DNA from: Icerya purchasi
Lineage: Eukaryota > Arthropoda > Insecta > Hemiptera > Monophlebidae
Direction of reading: 5' to 3'
Length of the DNA: 64,000 nt
NCBI GenBank assembly: GCA_039619475.1
Contig: CM077115.1
Coordinates: 555,604,826-555,668,825 of the forward strand
Shown here: in pieces, positions 47,291 through 59,362 of the stretch
Numbering within the stretch: the stretch's first letter is position 1
How the letters are laid out: each line of letters opens with the position of its first letter
The notes under the pieces: generated by a model
Databases searched by the model: none
The model's input: only the letters and a program-made list of their open reading frames with translations
Told to the model about the DNA's origin: nothing
Made by a program: the position numbers and the translations under genes

Positions 47291-48302
47291 TGCAGCCGTC
47301 AATTGCAGTTCTAGCATCCGCAGCTTTTTAAGTATACAACGTCGTCTTTTGTTCAGTATTATATTGTATATATTGTTTTCTTTTCTTTTTTCTTTTTTTT
47401 TTTTTAATTATCATCATTTTTTTTCCTTTTTAATTCTTTTTAAGTCATCGGAAAACTATCTTTTTTTTTCCTTTTTTTTTCCTTTTTTTTTTTTTAGATT
47501 TTTAGATTTTTACTTTTAATCTCTATATGGAAGTTTCAATGATTTTTCCCCTTTTTTCGTTCATTGCTTGTGTTCTCGTTTTTATAATATAATAGTAGTA
47601 ACTCCACCGATAGTATTTAAATCTCTCCGATAATAGGTCAGAATTTTATCGTCTAAGCATTTACTCCTGTCTGAGAATGTGCTAATTTCTAAAAGAAAAT
47701 ATTTGGAACAGCAGAATAGTAAATGAGATTCTACTCGGTTTCAGAATCGCGTGGAACATGTTGAACAAATTTTAAATCGAGCTTCGAAATCGGCGTACGG
47801 TTAATAATTATAAAATTAAAATTAGTCGCCAGTTAAATTACAAAGGCTGACTTAAAAGTCACACTACTGCTTCGCAATTATTAATAACTCTATTTAGAAA
47901 TCTTTTATAAAAAGTATTTAATTGGATTTATTTTACTTTCTTTCTTTTCGAATTAACAGTAAAACTTTTTACTTTTTTCTTTTCTTTTTTTGACCGAAAA
48001 TCGATATTTCAGACAATATACATTTGCGTTGTTTAAAGTGCCGAATGATATCGATTATTCGCATACACGTTTCTTCTTTTAAAATACTTATAAAGTAAAA
48101 AAAAAAAAAAAATCAAACTAAATCAAATGTGAAATTTTGAACATTAAACACCATCTCTGGAAATATATCTCATTAGTTTCACGAGATCTTGTTTAAATTA
48201 CGTATGTTTAAAGTTCTTATTCAAAACCTTCAGATTCGATCGTATCACTTGAATAAGAAGAGGAAACGTGAGTAACATTTTAGATGCTCTAACTATAATA
48301 AA
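47291..48302 (+). other. Probable netrin 3' untranslated region
   Basis: The region downstream of the stop is very T-rich (47387-47500). The first AATAAA I found on the + strand is at 48297-48302, about 1 kb past the stop, and could be the polyadenylation signal. The transcript end is unproven. Confidence 0.35.
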
Positions 48303-49288
48303 TATCATCTGATAAGTATCTGAACAAAAAGTTACGAAATGCTTCCAAAAAAAAAAAAAAAAAAAAAAAAATGTGTAAGAACAAACCTCAACTTTTGCCC
48401 AGAAGAACTGATTGTGGGTGTAACGAAAAACAAAGGGAAAAACTGGCATGTAGAGAAGTGATGCCGGAGTTCTTTTTCTCCGAGTTATTATTAGCAGAGT
48501 GGTGTAAGGCGCAGAAAAGTATTACATGGATAAATTTTCAGACTAAACTTGGTAAGTTTTCGACAGTCTCAATATTGTTTAAGGAAAACTTTCCAAGTCT
48601 AGAAACTTATTCGAGCAATACACTTTTCTACATTTACCCGGGACATCGCTAATAACGTCGAAACAGGAACTTAATTTCGACATTTCTTTGTTGTTGTTTT
48701 TTGATACGGGGTTTTGGTGTACAGAGAACCATTTCAAAAAATGGCAATCGTCGTGATAATTAGGATATTCTACGCGCGTTCTTTTAAAATATACACGTAC
48801 TATTTTTTTTTTTTTTTTTTGTTTCTAGTAAGATTGACGTGACTAGTAATAGACAGGGCAGAGTTAAAAATGGCAGCGTAATTTTTGCCAGTGTGTTTAG
48901 TTGCTTCTTTTTCCTTACACGATAATTAATCGTAAATTAATATAAAGGATTTTCCTGTATGGGTAAATTTAATTGCAGAACATTGTCGTCTATTTTTACC
49001 GCACGTGAAAGAAATTGCTTTGTATAATTTTAATACTACTAGGTAGGATAAAAGATACGAATTAAACCGTTTCACATTTTTCGTTTAAAGATAAAAAATT
49101 CAATAAAAATTTCATTGTTATTTTAAAAAATTTCACTCGTCACGTTAATTACTTTTTTCCTCTCCTCCGTAAAAATTCTATTCGTTGTTATAAATACTCC
49201 CCACACGTTTTAGTGTTGCATGTGATCCACACAGCTGCAATAGAGAGTCCGAAATAAAGAGAACCTTTTGTTAATTATAGAATATAGT
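48303..49288. other. No recognised gene
   Basis: A poly-A run (about 48347-48370) is followed by a cysteine-containing open stretch (48371-48652) that matches no family I know. Nothing else is recognisable. Confidence 0.4.
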
Positions 49289-49557
49289 GTTATAACAAAT
49301 ACCTATAATATAACAAATTTAAGAATAAAGTGATCGCTTATTTAGAAACCTTTTAACACAGGTATAACAACCCATCATCAGCTAAAAACACAATATACAT
49401 ATGTGATCAGAAACAAAGAGTGTGATTTAGAATTTGTTTCTGATCACATATATTGTGTTTTTAGCTGATGATGGGTTATACCTGTTAAAAGGTTTCTAAA
49501 TAAACAATCATTTTATTCTTAAATTTGTCTGTTGTATTAGGTATTTGCTATATAACT
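49289..49557. repeat. Foldback (long inverted repeat), about 125-bp arms
   Basis: The left arm 49289-49417 and right arm 49433-49557 are reverse complements at roughly 90 percent, around a 15-bp loop. Matching blocks include TTTAGAAACCTTTTAACA and CCATCATCAGCTAAAAACAC. Small indels lie at ACAACCC/ACCC and ATATACATATG/ATATATG. This is MITE-like, but no target duplication was found. Its transcript would form a long hairpin. Confidence 0.9.
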
Positions 49558-52500
49558 TACTAGAGTCTGAAATGTTCTCAAGGTAAATAATACTTTTTCC
49601 ACAAAACGACGAAGCCGAAAAATTCTATACGCCAGTTGTTACTTCACTTTTTAATTTTCCATTATTTTTACACGCTTTCGAAAAGTGTAAAACGAAAAGA
49701 AAAATCTCCAGTGCTGTACTAAAATTCTAGGCTACGAATAGTAGCACTGCGTGGTTAAATGATTAAATTGAATAATTACTGTTTATTGCGGGTGACTTCC
49801 ATTAATAAAAAATTACATAAATATACACAACACATCTAGTTGCGGCCAGATATTTCATTTAGTACATCTTACGACTGAGGGGTTTAATCAAAAGTTCGTA
49901 TCAAACTCAAAGTTTTTTTCTGAGTCGTCAAAGAAGTGAGTTTCATATACATCATTTTCAACGAAGAAGCGTGTAGGTAAGTCGTTTGGAAAAAGCAAAA
50001 GTCCAAAAAAAAAAGAAAAAAAAAAGAAAAATCGCATATTCTAAATGAAATTTTACGAGTTTTCTAGCGCCTCAATATTTCCGGATCTTGACGACATTTT
50101 TCATTTTTTTTCCCGAACTTTCCATCTTTGCGCGCAATTCTCACTTTTATGTTCTCATTCGCAGTCAAAACGTCGCTTCTTTGTACTTGTCCTCATCGAT
50201 CGCGTCCTAATAATTGCAAACGATTTATTCGTTACGAGCGTGATTGGTTAAATTGTTTTTTCGTTCTTTTTCAGCGCGTTTACCTACCACCTTCTTCCGT
50301 CGTCCTGTGCAACGGACTTGACGGCTAATAAATTCTCCTTATTCGAGACAAGGCGCTGTGTTTACAAAACTAAATCCAATTTAGTGTCATCGGTGTTACA
50401 AGTGCGTAGGCGAACACAAAGCGTAGACACTTGTATTGCCTCTGCGACATTAGGAATTTTTTCCTCGTAGAAATCCGCTGATTTAAATACCGAAGTGAGA
50501 TTTGTCAGTTCTGTCAGTTTCGGAAATTACATTATCGCTCATTAACAGCATAAATGTCGTTTCACAAAATGATTGTAAAAACCAAAAACGGAAATGAGCC
50601 CCAAATGTGTCAGCCGGAAAACTAGTAAGTTGAGATTCCTCTGCAGCAAGACAAACGGTATACATATAGCAAAATATGTTATAGTTGCGGGAAAAGTGGG
50701 AATAATAATTGTTTTGCGCAGAGTTACTACTATTACATTTTTCCAAGCGCAGCTAAATACCGAATGGCCAAAATATTTTCGGCACGACGCAAATAAAGCT
50801 ATAATGACTGCGAAACGGTGATATAGTTTTTAGCCAGGCTTAATAATATTATGCACGTCATCATCTGAATAGATTTTTTCGATATCGACTTTGTTTTGGA
50901 GGATAAAGAATTATGACCTTTTCGGAGCCGCTCATAATCTCTAGCCTAGGTGTTCCTCAGCGCTACAGTTATAGTAAAGTCTCTTCTTAACTATAAATCG
51001 CGTAAACCGACCTAAATGCTATATCTCAAATGATACATGTAATTTAACTCTGTAACAACATAAAAATTCCGAATGTTTTGAGCTTAAACAAATTTTTAAC
51101 ATTTGGCCGTTGCTATCAGTGACATACACATTATGTGTAATAATACGAGGTAAGAGATTTCCATTTTTACGCTTTTCTGTTAAAATTTAAAGAAATATTA
51201 AGGGGCAGATTTTAAATCTGTGATGCTGTTTCTTTGAAACGAAAGTATTTTTCGGAATAATGCTAGTCATATATTACATATTAATGAAAAATACTGTTTT
51301 TGAATTAGAAATATTTTAAGATACACTTTGTACATTATTTGTCATATATATGTATGAAAGTTCGTTATTCGGGCAAAATTGTATTTACTTTACAATCTCT
51401 ATGTGTACATACATATATATATATATATATGTTGATAATTTTTGTATGAAAAAGCTATTTTTTAACACGACCAGTAATGTACACTGATCGAGCTAATTGT
51501 GGCTTCAAAAAATTTTTAGTTTTAAATTTAGTATTTAAATGTAGAGTCTATAATGTACGTTTTAATATTTTTGGTTCATTATGAAACTGTTTTAAGACTC
51601 TGTTCCGAACACATTATTCGGCGCGGTCATTTAATTTTCTACATCTTTTTTAAAACGAAAAAAAAATTAACTGATTATAATAAGTTAGTCTTAAATTTTC
51701 GAATGATATTAGTACGTAAGATATTAATTATGTATACCGTACACACAATAGTGAAATACGTTTGTCAATTAACGAGAGATTATTCTTTTAACGGTGAAAA
51801 ATGTAAAATTTTAAATTCACCGAAATTTATACAGAGAAACTTTTACACTTTTAAAATTTAACAGTGTTTTTTCGTAAGCAAACAACAACAACGCAGTTTA
51901 AATGGAGCAGGAATGGAAAGGATTTGTACGTTAACTATTTGGTTATTGATGGAAAATAACTTCGCCTTTATGTGTGTATGTGTGTGTTTGTGGGAAGGGG
52001 GTTATAAATTAAGTTAGTAAATTAATGCTCAGTTTAGCTAAATGTGAAATAAATAGGACTAAAGTAAATCGCTTGCAGTCTATGATGATTAATAGTTATA
52101 TAATTTTCATTTACAAAAAGGGAATTTACAATTTTTTGAGAAATTTTACGCTGCGACGGTAATGTCTTAATTTAGCCTTCAATGATTTTTTCTATTATTA
52201 TTATTTAGAAGTGTTTTTTATTCCAAGAATGATGTCACAGTTTGTATTTTATTTCCAGCAAGAAAGTCGCTTGATTACGGCTGTAAGAATTAACAAACGG
52301 CTACGACCAGGATGAAAATATTTTAAATATAAAATTTTTCGCTCACTTATAGAAAAGAAATGTAATAAAAATAAATAAAAAAAAAAAGAAAGAAAGAAAA
52401 AAAGTGTCTAGAAATAACGAAATTTAAATCCCGCAAAACACTACAGGAACAGCCGTAAAATCTTGTATCAACTTTCAGGATATTAACTTTCGGGATATTA

Positions 52501-53315
52501 ACTTTCGGGATATTAACCGAGGTTTTGTCGCAGTACATAAGTGTAACCAGTATTAAAAATGAGCAAAGCGCAAAATGGATTTCGACGAAATAACAGATAA
52601 ACAAGAGCTGCTGCAGTAGGGAATTTCTACAAATCCGCTTTTCACCATATATTTACCCATACGGGGAATGTTGAATTTCCATCCCGCTCTCCTTGACCTA
52701 TTGCTATTCCACTTATTTTCCTCTTTAGTCTGTCTTCCGTTTTTCGCTTAATCGTTTGTCTCTTTAGAAAAAACTCAAACTCGTTCGGAAAGCTATATAC
52801 AAGTTTTTTTTTTAATATTTCAACGCTATTCTTTTGACTGAGTACATAATAGAAAAATTATAAACATACCAGAAGACATAGAAGAGCTCTGCAGCTTTTA
52901 CTCGATGTTTCAGATTTTAGTTCGAATAAGAAGTTTACATCGCTTCGTTTTTTGTTTTTTTTGTTCAAATAATTTTCTACAAAAATAAACAGGACAAAAG
53001 TTGAACAGTAAGAATCCAACCGAAGTAATTATTAACACAATTAGTGATAAACGTAAAAAAACCGAACCCTGAGATGGGCCATTTCAAAAATTGTTTCTTT
53101 AAAACGCAGAAATGCTTATAGTACTTATAATAAGAACAATCATATTGTTTATGTAGTTTCCAATGGATGCGATAGACTCCAAAGTATAATGCTTTTCCAT
53201 TCCTGCACAAATGTCAGTTGGTAAACGTTCATTTTCTGAATGTGCCACATTTACATAAATTAATCGTTTAAATTAATTATTTAATAAAAAGTACTATTCT
53301 TTTTTATTTCCTACA

Positions 53316-53355
<40 letters not shown>

Positions 53356-54649
53356 GTGAATACTGTTTAATTTTCATTAATTTTAATAATGTTCCTTAGA
53401 ATAAATATTAACTAGTGTACATTATTAAATTGTACTATGGATATAATAATTATCGAATTTTCAGTTAATCAAATAGTTCATTTTTATTTTCCGATTAAAC
53501 ATTTTTCTATGTATTAAAAGAGATTATTTATACAGCGCTTTATAATGAACAGCTTATTTATTTTGAATTACTTAATTTTATTATTAATTTATATCGCATT
53601 TTTGAAATAAATATTTTTTAAATCGTCCGACTGTCTCTTGCGTGTATTATTAAACGAGAATCGTTCGTCCTAGCTAAACAGAAATCGTTCCATCCAGCTG
53701 CAACATCGTTTAGACGAACACGAAGAAAATATTATTCAAAAAACCCATTTACAAACTACCTGCGGTGTTATTCCGTATCACTCTATACGCATTCTAGAAA
53801 TTACTTCTCTACATTGGCCTAAAGAATTTCTTCAGTAATTTCGCCGCAAACAAAAACAAAAAAAAATAAAAATAAAAATAAAAACATGGCTGTCCGTTAT
53901 TTAATTCGATAGTTTCATGTTATTTTCTTTCTCTTTTATTTGTTAACACTCAATGCCATTTTTCCTTTACGTCAAGAGTAGGCCGTGTAGCTCAGGGCGA
54001 CAGATTTTGGAGGATGTAGTAAATTATACGAGAATCACGAAAAAAGAAAAAAAAAGTAAAAATAACATTTTCAATGACTGAGTTGGTTGCATGTTTACAC
54101 GGTTTTTCCTTTTGCCCATAGAGAGAGTTACTTAGAAAAATGGGAATAATAGATTCTCTTCGAAAAATCACTCTAGTCTTTTTAGTCGTGGCTTGTTTAT
54201 ATATGAAAATTCTGAATTAGAAACAATCAAAAAATTCGATAATTGAAATATTGAAAAATTCTGTTCTAGAAAAAAATCTCTTATCACCCTACACCACACC
54301 ACACTAACGGAAAAAAGATAATTTCGAGTGTGTTGCCAAGGAAAGATCCCCCACATTGAAAATGAATAATAAATATGAAGAAACCATTATGCAATACACT
54401 AAGTAGAGATGTTTTCTATCTTTTTTTCTTTTTTTTTTTTCACCACTCCGGTCTTAAAACCACAATTGGCGCTGCTGTTTGGTTAACTAAATCTTGACTT
54501 TTTCTATGTTAAGCAGTTACTTCCTCATATCTCTTCTCATTAGAAAAAGACATGATTTTTAACTAATAAACTAATAACTTACTATTATTTTACGTTACAC
54601 ACAATAGAGAACATTTATCACAGTAAAAAAAAAGAAAACTTTTACAAAT
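49558..54649. other. Gene-free AT-rich DNA
   Basis: No exon, RNA gene or element was recognised. Simple repeats are (TA)n near 51413-51430 and 53325-53349, and a tandem 17-18-bp repeat (ATTAACTTTCGGGAT, three copies) at about 52478-52516. Confidence 0.4.
52478..52516. repeat. Short tandem repeat, about 16-bp unit
   Basis: Three adjacent copies of a GGATATTAACTTTCGG-like unit. Confidence 0.7.
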
Positions 54650-55860
54650 TAAGTCCATTTTATGACATTGTTCAACACAAATTAGGTTTGAGCGAGTGAA
54701 ATTAATTCTGTGGATGCTGTTGTAATTTTCTCGGGGTTATCCGGGTAATGCGTCTCTACACCAGTATCTCTTGAGTCTTCTCCGCGGATTCCCAGGGAGA
54801 GATGAACAGAACATGCTGGACGCTTCTATGTTTTTACTAAGTTCAAATTTACTAAAGAACGTACCATATCGAAGTTTGTAATAGTCTTGCACGAATGGGA
54901 TCTTCAAATCGTGATGGAGTGTTCTATTGGACACGAAATAAGGAGCGGTTGGCAACTTGTCTGAGTATTTTAGACTGAAGCTGTTGAATTCTGTTGATAT
55001 TGCTCTTGGACGTTGCGCCATATACTTCGATGCCATACCGCCATACTGGCGCCAGTACGGATAGATGGATTAGTCTTTTGCAAGACATGCTCACGGCAGA
55101 CTTCCTTCCCATAAGGCTATTTAAGATTTGAAGTCTCGAGCGAATTTTTTGCCTTGTGTATGCGACGTGGGTCCTCCATGGTAGACGTCGGTCCATTGTT
55201 AATCCTAAATATCTAGCGCTGTTGCTTTGCGGAAGAACATTTTTATTTATTTCTATCTGGGGACAGGACTGTTGGTTTAGCGTAAAAGTCACCTGTAAAC
55301 TTTTGGAATGGTTTATTTTAATCTTCCATTTCTCTGCCCATGCTTCAATCTTGTTCAAGTGCTCCTGAAACAGTAGTGAAGCACGCGAAGGATCACTATT
55401 TGCCGCTAAGATGCAGGTGTCATCAGCGAAAGTCGCTGTTACCGTGGGGCTTTTAGTACTGAAAAATCCGCCGAATACAAAGAACATAACAGTGGCGCAA
55501 GTATACTTCCCTGTGGGACGGATGCATTTATCCCGTATTTTCCGGACATTGCTGAATTTATCTTCACTACAAAACTCCTTCTTGACAAGAAGCATTGTAT
55601 TACCGCATAAATATCATTTGGCAGAATGTTGTTCAGTTTGTACAGGAGGCCTTGATGCCACACCCGATCGAATGCCTGCTCGACATCAAGAAAGACCGCG
55701 TTACAATATTGTCCTCTTTCCAGTGTCGAAGCTATTTTATCGGTAATCCGATGAATTTGTTGTACGGCCGAATGTTTTGCACGAAATCCAAACTGGTGAT
55801 TGAGCAAGATCTTGTTTTTCGAAATTACTTTTATAATATCTTACTGTATGAAAATGCGAC
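54650..55860 (-). mobile_element. 5'-truncated Jockey-like LINE
   Basis: On the minus strand, from about 55860 down to 54740, it encodes the reverse transcriptase palm and thumb and the C terminus of a Jockey-type polyprotein, followed by possible 3' untranslated sequence. The 5' part (endonuclease, ORF1) is missing. The 3' boundary is unclear because no clean poly-A tail was seen. Confidence 0.8.
54737..55807 (-). pseudogene. Jockey-like reverse transcriptase, frameshifted
   Basis: The enzyme would copy LINE RNA at a nicked target. The first open part (55807-55439, minus) reads HQFGFRAKHSAVQQIHRI, VFLDVEQAFDRVWHQGLL (palm, first aspartate) and VPQGSILAPLLCSLYSADF. The frame then shifts near 55460. 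The second part (about 55445-54924) reads TATFADDTCILAA, with the catalytic FADD box, then ARYLGLTMDRRLPWRTHV and LAPVWRYGIEVYGATSK. A further frame change leads to a segment with FVQDYYKLRYGTFFSKF and RLKRYWCRDALPG at the end. Catalytic residues are intact, but two frameshifts and the missing N terminus make it a pseudogene. It reads like Drosophila-type Jockey elements. Confidence 0.85.
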
Positions 55861-58339
55861 ACATTAAAGAAGCAAATACACAGCGAGCGTTGCCGATGAA
55901 ACAGAGTATCGTAGTTTCGTTGGAGTGAAGAAGCTCGCTCGTTGTAGCATAGAGAGAAACGAACTTGATTTGTAGAGGGGAAAAATCGTTAGAGTAAGAG
56001 TGTATAACACTGTCGGTGGTTGAACACAGTTTAGCAGTTGACAGGGAACCGTGTATGGACTTATTATAAATTGCCGGCTTGAGGCTCTTTATCCGATTAT
56101 TGGTGGTCGTAGTTTCCTTGGCGTTTTCTGTTTTATAACAGCGCATCTCGGTAACTTGTTGTTATAACTATTATCTCTTTTAGATTTACCGTTGATGGCT
56201 CGATGTTAATACTACTGTCCACCAATAGAACGAAGTATTTATCTGCTGCCGTCGAATACGTCATCGAAGCTATGACATATCATACTTCATTAAGTGTACA
56301 ATTTCACTGAAATATAATACGTAAATTTTCTAAGACATTAGCAACAGAAATTGGATGGAGCAGAAATTTTATTTAATAAAAGGAAATATTACCTATCAAA
56401 TTACAGAAGACGATTATTTTTATTTTTTTTTTTTTTCTTCTAATATATTCGTTGTTTCCTTTGTTAAATCTATAATTTTTATTAAGGATAATTATTAAAA
56501 TTATTACATTTTTCTGAGTGATACTTTTCCTATATCTTTCAATTAAAAAGTGCATAACTTTTTTCATTGTGTACCGTCATTATTTGCGTGTGTTTTCTTT
56601 AACGTATAATTAAATATACGAAGCATATTTTTTTGTATTAATACAAAATGCATAAATACCCTTAAAATAACAAACAAAAATAAATATAAATTTATATTTT
56701 AATAAATTAAAATTACTTTAGAAACGTTTTCTGGCTATATCATGAGCTAACAATAGACTACTACTTAAATAAAACTGGAAACGCATATTTTTTTTTTCGC
56801 TTATGTGTTCTTTAACTGCTTAACAGCACAAGTTAGAAAAGCTCTCTTGAAAAATTATTAAAAATTGATTTATAATTTAATAAATGTTCAGTTCCGCTGT
56901 GATATTAGTTAATTAACAACTGCCGACCTAAGCAAGAAAATGTGATTTATCAAGACATAGAGAATCATTTCTAATGTGTAATTAAAAAAACGAAGATGAA
57001 ATGTTTGCAACCACTGTTGAATGCACGTCGTGGAAGAAAAAGGTGAAAAAATAAAAAAAAAAAAAAAGAGGCATATTGAGCGCGGTCGGAATTTTATTAC
57101 GACCAGACTACTGTAGAGATTAAAAATGTTCCGTGTATTAACCGAACTTTATGTTTTGAAAGAAATCTCGTTCTCGAAGAGTAGTATTTCTTAAAAATGG
57201 GCAATATTTATATACGTAGGAAAGAAGTTTGTAATAAAACAAACGAAAGAAAACAATGTAGAGCTATAACTCTACCTGCGTAGCGAAATAACTATGTACT
57301 TTTTTTCTAGCTAACGTGTGATAAACCGGGAAAATTCCTGGGGGACACCGCTGCGTTTCGGTACGCTGATGCAATTCCCAAAAATGATTACTGAAATAAA
57401 TAAAGATTATTAAATATATTCCGAACTGTTCTGTACCAGAATGCTGCGTCTGATTTGCACGATGGAAAGCTACAGCGTCTTCTAACGTATATACCACACG
57501 TGTCGTCCACATTCAGCCTTCTCTCTAGACAAAAGAATTCCCACTGATAATGCTGACTAGCACACTGGGCGTTTTGTTTTCCCCTGCATGTAGAGATTTT
57601 GCCGGCGCATTCAAACATAATGACTTGTTGCCTAGTGTACTACACACCGTAATCTCTTAGCGCATGTACAACCTGCTGTTACACCAGCAGTTGGTTGTTT
57701 TCTTTTATCGTTATTTTTTATTGAGAGTGTTCTGCTGGTATATTTCGATTTTATTCTGCTTAATATATAATATTTCATGAATTTTTAAAACACTCGTACA
57801 CCGAATCCGAAATCAATTTTAATCTTCCGAGTTCATTTTACGGGGAATTTCTCTAAAAGAAAACAATCAAAATCGAAATTAATGTACGCTTAAAATTTCA
57901 AAGTTACTGGCGAAAATATTTTTTCCGGGTAGTTAAATTTATTTAATATTACATTTTTCATTTTTTTATTCTGCTTTTATAATAAAAAATGTTTGGCTAA
58001 ACAGATACGAAGACAGCAAGTAATGTGGAAACTGGTGCCCCCCTCCCCCCCAATAAAAAAGAAAAAAACAGGCAGCGTCCAAAGAGTAAGAATAAAACAC
58101 CGAGATAAATTGAAAAATATCGCGAAACGTATCAAAAGTTTGGGAAGAATTTCTGAGGGATATTCGATGGGCAAAATCTGGTAACACTAGAAAATTCTGA
58201 AAATCTGTATAAAATGCATAAGTCTAAAAAAAGATTGATGGCGAAAATCGAACAACAACTATTGCTGATAATAAATCTGCTATGGTATCAAAAAATAATA
58301 TGAAAATTCTGCATAAATATTAAACCTGTTAAGGTGAGT
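55861..58339. other. No recognised gene
   Basis: AT-rich with poly-T at 56418-56438 and poly-A at 57051-57067. Short open stretches near 57264-57618 (minus) and 57966-58187 match no family. The C-rich CCCCCTCCCCCCC at 58039-58051 resembles the runs inside hAT-like ends, but no inverted partner was found. Confidence 0.4.
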
Positions 58340-58920
58340 TATGACTATTTTAAAATGCCAAAAATGTCTCGGTCTCTTTGAAGTACTGAAGCAACCTGGG
58401 GCTGCATTTATCAACTGGAATAAAGAGACTCGTAAACAAAAACTAAGAAAACAGTTAACTTGTTCAGAAAAAAAGCAGACCCTGCTCTGCTTGATGTGTC
58501 TACACAGTATACACAGCTTATGATAAATAACCGGAAAAATGTTCAAACTTTCATTGCTATTTTCGACATCATTATACACATACCAGGGAATAAACGAACA
58601 CAAAAGAAGAGACCAGCATTGTAGTGCGAATGTTTTTTGAGTTTTCGGACGAGAATAATGCAACTGATTGGGCTCAAAACGAACGAAACAGTGCAAGGAT
58701 ACAGCGAATCTCGAATCTAAACGTGACGTTGTGAAAATAATAATAGATGTAGTAAAGCCGATTGGAAAATGTGATCTACCATATGAAGCGATCAAACACA
58801 CAAAATCGCCTCTATAATAGACGATTCTCATCTAGAGCATGGAAATTTCTTGAAACGACTTTTGATAGACAAGAAATATGATACTCTCTCTAAATTCGCA
58901 TTTTACAGAAGTAACAACCA
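58340..58920 (+). pseudogene. ZMYM1/hAT-transposase-like relic
   Basis: In changing frames the + strand reads GAAFINWNKETRKQKLRKQL, then DVSTQYTQLMINNRKNVQTF with IAIFDIIIHI. Near 58813-58900 it reads IDDSHLEHGNFLKRLLIDKKYD. The order (W..A/E..K....H, then NR..V..I...I.FL, then a GNFL.LL....D motif) is that of hAT-derived proteins annotated as zinc finger MYM-type 1-like. Multiple stops break it, and the DDE and dimerisation parts are missing. The family call is from memory of motif order and is moderate. Confidence 0.45.
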
Positions 58921-59039
58921 TCAATAGAAATGCTAAAGAAAGTGGGCAAAAAAAAATTTGGTGTGGCTGTGCTCAGGCACAGGGTCGTTGATTTAACGTG
59001 AAACGCCTATATCGGTTTAAATATTTATATATATATATA

Positions 59040-59323
59040 TATATTAATTACAACGTAATTCTTAGGCTACCCCCCATTATCCCAATTTTATGTAACACAT
59101 ATATATATATAAAACTCGGCCATTTTGGCCCCCTCTTGCTTACATTTCTATCTCTTTCTCTTCTATACTTTGTATGAAATGATCAAAATTTGCAACGTAA
59201 TTCTAAATCGGTCCATATGAATATAATAACATAATCACAGAAATCCTATAAAATATATAGCAAACGTTACATAAAATGGGGACATTTTTTTCTAATGGAG
59301 GATAGGCTAAGAATTACGTTGTA

Positions 59324-59326
<3 letters not shown>
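59040..59326. repeat. AT-flanked interspersed repeat, copy C, with inverted ends
   Basis: The left end (59043-59094) reads TTAATTACAACGTAATTCTTA... and is the inverted form of the right end (…GGCTAAGAATTACGTTGTAA, to 59326), giving ends of about 50 bp. Between them are AAACTCGGCCATTTTGGCC and the TTGCAACGTAATTCTAAATC block shared with copy D. It lacks the CGCAAGGGGCTGTG segment of copies A and B. (TA)n lies on both sides. Confidence 0.75.

Positions 59327-59362
<36 letters not shown>

Noticed and set aside
53975..54010. A second tRNA-like head (GTGTAGCTCAGGGCGAC)
   Set aside because: It resembles an A box, but there is no B box within the next 100 bp and no tail.
57264..57618. Overlapping cysteine-containing frames on the minus strand
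   Set aside because: No recognisable domain, splice sites or neighbours.
58280..58831. 183-codon minus-strand open frame
   Set aside because: It shows no motif, and the + strand has hAT/ZMYM1-like sequence through the same bases.
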